Position numbers and translations under genes: made by a program. From NCBI RefSeq assembly GCF_024166365.1, contig NC_064823.1, positions 17,850,924 through 17,914,923 of the forward strand: a DNA stretch of 64,000 nucleotides. The letters are read 5' to 3'. A model generated the notes under the pieces. That model had not been told where the DNA came from and ran no database searches. It worked only from the letters and a program-made list of their open reading frames with translations. The DNA comes from Elephas maximus indicus (Eukaryota > Chordata > Mammalia > Proboscidea > Elephantidae). Positions 56,540 to 64,000 of the stretch are shown one piece after another. The stretch's first letter is position 1. Every line of letters starts with the position of its first letter.

Positions 56540-58950
56540 TGTTATGGATTGAATTGTGTCCCCCCAAAATATCTGTCAACTAGGCTAATCCACGAGTCCT
56601 AGTATTGTGTGATTGTCCACCATTTTGTCATCTGATGTGATTTTCCTGTGTTGTAAATCCTACCTCTATGATGTTAAAGAATTGGGATTAGTGGTAGTTA
56701 TGTTAATGAGGCAGGACTCAATCTACAAGATTGGATTGTGTCTTAGCCAATCTCTTTTGAGATATAAAAGAGAGAAATGAGCAGAGAGACAGGGTGACTC
56801 CATACCACAAAGAAAGCAGTGCCGGGAGCAGAGCGTGTCCTTTGGACCCGAGGTTCCTGTGTGGGGAAGCTCCTAGAGCAGGGAAAGACTGACGACAAGG
56901 ACCTTTTTCCAGAGTCAACATACAGAGGCTTCTGTTAGAGCTGGCACCCTGAATTTGAACTTCTAGCCTCCTAGACTGTGAGAGAATAAATTTCTCTTTG
57001 TTAAAACCATCTACTTGTGGTATTTCTGTGATAGCAGCACTAGATAACTAAGACAGAATTTCATACTGAGGCTGGGGTCGTGCTCTAACAGATACCTAAA
57101 ATGTGGAAGCAGTTTTAAAACTGTGAATAGGTAGAGGCTGGAAGAGTTTTAACAATGCCTTGAAGAGTCTGTTGGTGGGATTATGGACATCAAAGACAAT
57201 TCTGGTGAGAACTCAGAAGGCAGTGAGGAGAGCTGTCACACTGGAGATCGTGCAGATGGCTAGAAGCAACAGCAGAGATCTGGCAGCAGCAGAATCAGGA
57301 GACCAGCCCAAGACAGCTCCGCGGAACAAGAGAGCTGAGTGCCTTTGGCAGGAGGTTTCCTGGTTGAGTGAGAGCTTGCCGTCACTTATTGGTGGAGCTA
57401 GGCTTGCTTACACTCGAGCAAGAGAGCCGAGTGCCCTCCAGCTGAAGGTTACTGGTAGAGTGGGGTGCCTCCAGGCACTTAGCGGTAGAGCTACAGAGCT
57501 TTGGAACACTTGCCCTAGCAGGGTAGACACAGGCTGCGAGGCCTGCCGAGAGGCCAAGGAAGCAAAAGCTGAAGAGACAAGGAACACAGAATGCAGAGCT
57601 GCCTCAGTCTCAAAGGGTATGGCCACAACTTCTGGGATCTCAAAGGGTGGAGTCACCACTCAGATACATTAGGAGAATGGGGCCTCCCAAAGCTAAGGGA
57701 GCACAGTGGCTGTTCCTGTGGGCCTGGAAGGCAGAGCTGACGCTCAGGGCTGAGGGGCCTCCTCCACTCAGAGTCTAGAGAGTGTGGCCAATACCTAGCG
57801 TCTGGAGAGCAGGGCCGTTGTGTAAATGGTCTCAGAGAACAGAGAATTATTTTCAAGCCTTTAGGGCTAATGTAAAGTGTTCTGCCGACTTACTTGGTGG
57901 CTGTTACCCTTTTTTCCTTCCAGTCTCTCCCATTTTAATGGAAATATGTAGCTTGTGCCTGTTGCACCATTGTACCTTTGGAAGCAGACAACTTGTATTC
58001 TAGATTTCACAGATGAAGAGGCATTTTTGGATTTTGGACTTGGAGTTGATTTAAGACTTTCCGCTATGATATAATGGGGTGAATGTGTTTTACGTGTGTG
58101 AAGGACATGAATTTTGCGGGGGGCCAAAGGGTGGAATGTTATGGATTGAATTGTGTCCCCCCAAAATACCTGTCAACTAGGCTAGTCCACGATTCCCAGT
58201 ATTGTGTGATTGTCCACCATTTTGTCATCTGATGTGATTTTCCCATATATTGTAAATCCTATCTCTGTGACGTTAAAGAAGTGGGACTAGTGGCAGGTAT
58301 GTTAATAAGACAGGACTCAGTTTACAAGATTGGATTGTGTCTTGAGCCAATCTCTTTTGAGATATTAAAGAAGCAAGCAGAGAGACAGGGGGACCCCATA
58401 CCACCAAGAAAGCAGTGATGGGAGCAGAGTGCCTCCTTTGGACCCAAGGTTCCTGCATGGCGAAGCTTCTAGACCAGGGAAAGAATGATGACAAGGACCT
58501 TCTTCCAGAGCTGACAGAGCCTTCCCCTGGAGCTGGCACCCTGAATTCCAACTTCTAGCCTCCTAGACTGTGAGAGAATAAATTTCTCTTTGTCAAAATC
58601 ATTCAGTTGTTTGGACTGGACTATAGGATAGAAAATGAATCTGGTGAAGAGTGAGCTTCTTGGATCAAGTAAACACATGAGACTATGTGGGCAGCCCCTG
58701 TCTGGGAGGGAGATGAGAGGGCAGAGGGTGGAAGAAGCTGTCCGACACAATAATAGAGAGTGGAGGGAGGGGGTGTGCTGTCTCATTGCGGGGAGAGCAG
58801 CTGGGAATATATAGCAGGGTGTGTATAAGTTTTTGTATGAGAGACTGACTTGATTTGTAAACTTTCACTTAAAGCACGATAAAAATTTAAATAAAAAAAA
58901 ATCATCCAGTTGTGGTATTTCTGTGATAGTAGCACTAGATAACTAAGACA
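56540..58950 (+). mobile_element. MaLR-type element with two LTRs (second copy)
   Basis: LTRs at 56540-57055 and 58137-58950 (TGTTATGGATTGAATTGTG ... AACTAAGACA). Flanking 5-mers GTCTC (56535-56539) and GTCCC (58951-58955) are consistent with a mutated 5-bp duplication. The 1.08-kb interior (57056-58136) is collinear with the interior at 7344-8283 and lacks retroviral genes. Its 170-codon ORF at 57160 is not conserved between the two copies. An L1 tail splits the 3' LTR. Confidence 0.88.
58612..58898 (+). mobile_element. L1 3' end inside the MaLR 3' LTR
   Basis: It runs from 'TGGACTGGACTATAGGATAG' through 'GTGAGCTTCTTGGATCAAGTAAACACATG' to 'CACTTAAAGCACGATAAAAATTT'. The LTR phrase AATCATTCAGTTGT / AATCATCCAGTTGT is duplicated on the two sides. 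Confidence 0.9.
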
Positions 58951-59700
58951 GTCCCTGAGATCCTTTCTTAGGCCCTGGAGGTAAAAACTTTTTATAACAG
59001 TTTTATATAAAACATTGCTTGCCTTTCTTACTGTTTTGACATTTGCACTGATGGTACAAAAGCAATGGTATGTAAAATTGCTGAGGTTTTAGCATGAATG
59101 GTGGCAGCAACACCAAATTGTACTGGTGGTCATTGACTTTTCTTAAACACACACAAAGCTAGTTTTGCTTAAGAAAGTCCTTGGTGAAGTAGGAAAATTT
59201 ATTTTATTGAATCTTGACGCTTGAGGACATTTCTCTTTAATATTCTGTGTGACAAAATGGGAAGTATGCATAAAGAACTTCTGTTGCATACAAACTACAC
59301 TGGTTATCTTAAAAACAAAACTGTTTATGTATTTGTGAGCTGAACCAGCTGTTTTTCTGAAGGAGCATCGTTTTCCAGGAACTGGCACAAAAATGCAGAC
59401 ACTCTGGCTGCTACCCTTGCTCATGTAAACAGCTGTTCACTTCTGATCCAGGAATCTCAAGTCTTCTATCACAGCAGGTATTTGGCAACTCTACCAGCCA
59501 CCCATGTGTCTGCTAGCATGTTAGCTTGCAAAGTGTAAAAATCCCAGATCCTTCACAGCTGTTGATAGGTTTGCAGATAAAACGGATTATGTTGATAGAT
59601 TTCCTGATCACTCTTCCATTTCTTAAACAGCCCTGATTAAGCTCACTGTAAATTTTACTTTGACACAGTGTTCAATTCTATTTGTTAATGTTTGGTTTAG
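58951..59700. other. Intergenic, unassigned
   Basis: No gene or recognisable young repeat. The 93-codon minus ORF at 59143-59424 has no recognised motif and no splice or promoter context. Confidence 0.5.
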
Positions 59701-59862
59701 GAGTTCCTGGTGGTGCAAATGGTTAAAAGCTGGACTACTACTCGCTGAAAGGTGGTCAGTTTGAACCCACCCGAAGGTCAAAGCCTTTGAAACTCTATGG
59801 AGCAGTTCTACTCTGCACACATGGGGTTGTTTCGAGGTGAAACAGACTCCATGGCGACTAAC
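59701..59862 (+). mobile_element. AfroSINE with 14-bp target duplication
   Basis: It starts GAGTTCCTGGTGGTGCAAATGG and ends GGCGACTAAC. The duplication AATGTTTGGTTTAG lies at 59687-59700 and 59863-59876. Confidence 0.93.
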
Positions 59863-59879
59863 AATGTTTGGTTTAGAAT

Positions 59880-60800
59880 CTTTGCACTGTATAAATGCGT
59901 TTGGTCTATAGTTCAATCTTTGCTGGTTTAAAAAAATTTTTTTTCATAATGCTTTGCTGACTTTCAAAATGAATGAGGCAGCTTTTTAAAATTTTTCTGT
60001 GTCTTGAAATGGTCTAAAAACATTACTCTTCTTTAGATGTTGAATACAATTGAGCTATAAAGCCAACTTGGTTATTTGTGCTGATTTCAAGATGGACCAC
60101 TAATCAGTTATATAGTTTCTTCTATGATATCTGGTATCTCAAAATTTTAATTTCTATTTTGGTCAGTGTTAGCAGTTCATGTTTTGACAGAAAACCATTT
60201 TCTTTAGGTTTTGAAATTTACTACCACAGAGAATAATTTTTTTAAAATCTCTCTTGTATCTGTTTATATTTCCTTTCTCATTCCTAATTTTGTTTATCCA
60301 AAGGAGTCAGTGTCTTTACAAGTTTGTATTTCCCTTTTCTACTGTCATTAGTTTTCATTTTAATCCATCTTCCTGATTTTTCTTTCTAATATTTAAAGGT
60401 GAGCTATTCATTTTTTTATTCTAAAAACAAAACTTAAGGCTATAAAATTTCCTCTCAATACTGTTTTCATGTGCCCTGTAGGTTTTAGTATGATGTATTT
60501 GCCTTTTCATTAGTTTCCAGGTACTAATTTCCCATTTATTTTCCTATCTGGTATACATATACCTCTTTCATTCTTAATTTCCAAGCTGTTGAGATTATTT
60601 GGTGGCTATGATCAGAGGACGTGGCCAAAAATTTCCTCTCCTAGCGATATATATGATCAGTTTTTGTAAAGATTTCCTGGATATATGAAGATACATGTAA
60701 ATTCTATTTGATGGCTATAACAATTCAAATATTTTATTAACTGTGGTGTTCCTCTGTGTCCTTAATTAGTATTTGCTCTAATTTTGTCCACTCCATATAC
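59880..60800 (-). mobile_element. Old L1 ORF2 fragment
   Basis: Reversed L1 ORF2 phrases include 'GTGCTGATTTCAAG', 'TTTCCTCTCAATACTGTTTTCATG' and 'CCCTGTAGGTTTTAGTATGATG'. All frames are broken. Confidence 0.65.
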
Positions 60801-61850
60801 TTCTTCCCTTCCTTCCCTATTAACAGAATCCCGACTTTGTTGGGGATAGCAAACTACAAGCTGAAAAATTTCCTAGCCTACCTTGAAAATAGGGGTCACT
60901 GTGAGACTTAAGCTCTGATTAATGGCATATAGGCCAAAATTGCTGGTGGGGCTCTGGGAATGCTCCAGTTTGCTCAGGAAGGTAGTTCTCTTTTCCTCTT
61001 CCCACTTTGTCCTTCTTTTCACCCTGGAATGGGGGACGGGGGAGGGAAATATATATATAATAAAAAATTAAAAAAAAAAATGCTGAGGTTGAGCACCTCC
61101 ACCCCCACCCCAATAAAGAGGCCTTCGAATAGAGGCACCTGGGCTGGGAATGCAGACACAGGTATGAGCAGAGCCAGCCTGGGGAGGGAGGACTGAGTCC
61201 TTGACTGCAACTCCCTCCAGAGCCTGCAATGCCCTGGCTGTACATTGTCTGGTGGAGGGAGGGCAGTTTTCACCAGTGAGGCCTGCCAGGCAAACACTCT
61301 GTAATTGCCTATGGTCAGGTATCAGGTATCACACAAAAGATTTTGGCCTGGAGCAAGACTCATTATCAGATAAGGTAGTATTTAAAGTTAAAAGGGTAAC
61401 AGTCATAAAGGATGTTACCTCACCTAATGACAGAAGTCATAACTGATTTTAAAAAGATGTTATAAACCCATTGTACCCCCAAAATAAAGCAGCTAAATGC
61501 ATAAATAAAAAAGTTTAAGAGCTTGATTTAAAAAATGCATTTATAGTGGGAGATTAGCATCACAAGTGTAATACAAATGGCATTGAACTGTAACAGTCAT
61601 GGGCATACACACATACACGTTTATGTATGTAAGTGTACGTAGCAGCTGTCTATATAAACTGTTACATTTCCTTTTTGTTGCTGTCAAGGAAGAAGGGCGT
61701 CTGAGTGATAATTTACTTCCCAACTCAGAACCAGAGTCTAGTTTTGGTTATTTTTTTTTTTAAGCACTAGTTCTTTGTTGTCATGTAGTATATTTCTCAT
61801 ATTATCATCAAGACAGTATTGTTTCATACATTTAATATTCATTTAGATTT
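60801..61850. other. Intergenic, mostly unassigned
   Basis: A GC-richer patch at 60940-61310 holds only overlapping short ORFs on both strands with no recognisable protein. No promoter or splice evidence is seen. Confidence 0.5.
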
Positions 61851-62380
61851 GCACAGATATTTACGTTTTCTGGCACACTTTTTCACCTGCATTTTCCTTC
61901 TGCCTGAAGAATTTTCTGTATTTCTTTTAGTGCAGATTTACTAGGAGCACATTTGTTTTTGTATGAAAGATTGTCTTCATTTTTGAAGAATATTTTCACT
62001 AAGGAGCCCGGGTGACACATGTACTCTGTGATCAGTTGCTAACTTACAGGTTGGCTATTTGAGCCCACCCGCTGGCTCCACGGAAGGAAGGTCTGGCTGT
62101 CTGCTTCTGTACAGATTACAGCAAAAAAAAAACCCGTATGGCACAGTTCTGCTGTAACACATGGGGTCGTTGTCAATTGGGGCTGACTCAGCGGCAGCTA
62201 ACAACAACGTAGAAATCTAGGATGGTAGTTTTTTCCTTCACTACTTGGTAAAGATTTCATTCCTTTTGGATTCCATCGTTTCTGTTGAAAATTCAGCATT
62301 AGTCTTGTTGCTTTGTTTGGTAATCGTCTTTGTTCTCTGGCAGTTTTTAATGATTTTTTACAAAGCTCTTAAATCAGAAG
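61850..62380 (-). mobile_element. Old L1 fragment split by an AfroSINE
   Basis: 'TTCCTTCTGCCTGAAGAATTTTC', 'TTTTAGTGCAGATTTACTAGG' and 'TTTTGAAGAATATTTTCACT' are reversed L1. The SINE occupies about 62003-62209 (+; AGCCCGGGTGACACATG ... GGCAGCTAACAACAACG), and the L1 resumes with 'GAAATCTAGGATGGTAG'. Confidence 0.75.
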
Positions 62381-62469
62381 GAGGCCATTGTGTTGGAGCC
62401 TTGTGGGGGGAAGTAGTGAAAAATGAGGTGAAAAGAGTTACTGGTACATATCACATAGACACCGTCTAA

Positions 62470-62620
62470 GCCATGATAAGTACTTTTGAGGACTATGGAG
62501 AGCCATGGAGTGTTGCAATCAGAACAGTGACATGATTTTATCCAAGTTTTAAAAGGATCACTTTGAATTCTGTTGGGAATAGACATCAGGAAGACCCTTT
62601 CTTAGTAATACTGCAGTATC
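62470..62620 (-). mobile_element. L2-like fragment
   Basis: 'CAGTGACATGATTTTATCCAAGTTTTAAAAGGATCACTTTG' is reversed L2 3' sequence. Confidence 0.65.
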
Positions 62621-62724
62621 TAAGTGAGAAATGTCAGGGACTTCGACTTAACAGTAGTGCAAGATTACTTCTTTAATCATAGGTAAGTAATCAATAAAAT
62701 CCCTTTCAGCATTTGTTAAAATAC

Positions 62725-62890
62725 CAGATGCCATCAGCCAACTCCAACTCATGGCAGTTGCGTGTGTCAGAGTAGAACTGGGCTCCACAGTTTTCAGTGG
62801 CAATGAAGTACACAGCCAGGCTTTCTTCTGAGACACTTCTGGGTGACTCGAATCGCCGAACTGAGGTAGCAGCAGAGCACACTAACAGGT
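62725..62890 (-). mobile_element. Second-subtype AfroSINE
   Basis: 'AGATGCCATCAGCCAACTCC', 'GTGTCAGAGTAGAACTGGGCTCCAC' and 'GGGTGACTCGAATCGCCGAAC' match the subtype also seen at 24618 and 42265. Confidence 0.75.
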
Positions 62891-62989
62891 CCCCTCTGTT
62901 AATCATGTGTTTTCCTTCCTTAATCTGATAACATGGGGAATAATACATTTTCTAGCATGAAACTACCCTTACATTCTCGAGAAAAACTA

Positions 62990-64000
62990 ATTTGACAGTA
63001 TATGTATATATGTACTTATGTGAATTCCGCTTGCTAATATTTGCAAGATTTATAATTTGTTGTGTGATAATTTGTTCATGAATGAGTTTGGAAGAGTACT
63101 TTTGTTACTCATACCTTCTTTTCTGGTTTGGTATCAAAGTTATCCTGTGAAACTGGCTTTAACAGAAGGAGGTGGGAAATATTTTTCTAATTTTTGAGAC
63201 ATTATACTTAAAAAAAAAAAAAAAGGGACTTATTTATTCCTAGAGTATTTGCTTGTAAGCCTGTCTGGGCCTGGTGTACTTTTTATGGGTAAATGTTTTA
63301 AACTGCAAAATCAATTTCTTTAATGATTGTTTCTTGTTTTCCTTGATCAACTTTGCTGGAGGCTATTAAAAAAACATCATTTTCAGTATTTATTGATCCT
63401 TTCATTTTCTATTAATTTCCACTTCGTTTCTTTAGGCTTATCTGCTACTTTCTTCACTTGGATTGTTATTAAATCTTCAATTTTGGTATATTCATTAGCA
63501 TGTAAGTTTCAAAAATAGTGCTTCAGCTGCATCCCACCATCTTTTATATGCAGTTTCATTTAAAATTTGTTGAGCTCTTATATTCCAGGTGCCTGGGAAC
63601 AAAGACAAAAATCTCTGCTCTTATAGAGCTCACATTCTAGGGGGTAAGAGACAAATGCTTCAAAATGAACACAGACGTTACATAGACACACACACAGATA
63701 CACAAACAAGTGCCATGTGGATAGATTGACAATGGATCCAGATTTAAAGAGTGCACTTGCAATTTTAAGTAAGTTTATATTCATTGTCATTCAATTGGAA
63801 GCATTTTCTAATTTTAAACATGATTTAACATTTCTAGAAGTTAACTATTTCAAGTATATGGGCATATGGAATTCCTTTTTTAGGAACCTATCTTCACAGG
63901 TGCTTTCTAATTTTATTGCACTGTGTTATGAAAACCTGAATGATAGTCTTCGGTATTTGTTGAGATTTGCCTTGTGGTCTATGACAATACCAATTTTTGC
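62990..64000 (-). mobile_element. Old L1 ORF2 fragment, interrupted
   Basis: Reversed ORF2 is recognisable at 62990-63545 ('GGTTTGGTATCAAAGTTATCC', 'CTGGGCCTGGTGTACTTTTTATGGG') and at 63785-64000 ('TGTTGAGATTTGCCTTGTGGTC'), reaching the window edge. Between them, 63548-63785 contains L2-like sequence ('CTTATAGAGCTCACATTCTAGGGGG'). Confidence 0.7.

Noticed and set aside
57160-57672. 170-codon ORF in the second MaLR interior
   Set aside because: The collinear interior of the first copy does not keep this frame, and no retroviral motif is present.
51000-64000. HSPA4L, the expected PLK4 neighbour in mammals
   Set aside because: No HSP110-family exon was seen; it must lie beyond the window.

Overview
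This window is mammalian nuclear DNA, almost certainly from an afrotherian and most likely an elephant or close relative. The evidence is dozens of tRNA-like SINEs of the AfroSINE type, RTE-type LINEs sharing their 3' tail, a young L1 lineage ending in a TTAAAGCACAATAAA-type tail, and MaLR-type LTR elements, around two readily recognised conserved genes. There is no prokaryotic or viral genome here, and I did not find a new gene system. The interest lies in the retroelement layering.

Gene layout: the last three coding exons of MFSD8 (CLN7, lysosomal transporter/chloride channel) lie on the + strand (2650-10034). The complete PLK4 gene (Polo-like kinase 4, master regulator of centriole duplication) lies on the - strand (26033-50903). 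The two genes are convergent. PLK4 was reconstructed as 16 coding exons, all with GT..AG introns, in one open frame of 971 codons including the stop. Its CpG-island promoter lies at about 50440-51420.

Region by region: 1-10 kb is the 3' part of MFSD8, whose last intron contains a five-layer nest (L1, SINE, second L1, MaLR provirus, 222-bp tandem duplication). 10-12.9 kb is the probable MFSD8 3' UTR and downstream DNA. 13.77-23.69 kb is a degenerate gammaretrovirus-like (class I) ERV with two LTRs; gag/pro/pol remnants are present, env is essentially absent, and it is interrupted by a 3-kb RTE LINE and two SINEs. 23.7-25.4 kb is old repeats and unassigned DNA. 25.4-51.1 kb is PLK4. 51.5-64 kb is intergenic and almost wholly repeats: two RTE copies, one with a 5' inversion, a second two-LTR MaLR element, and old L1 ORF2 fragments on the - strand.

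Functionally the two genes are unrelated (lysosome versus centrosome); their adjacency is ordinary mammalian synteny. Repeat classifications rest on recognising consensus-like sequence, terminal repeats and target-site duplications by eye, not on a database search.
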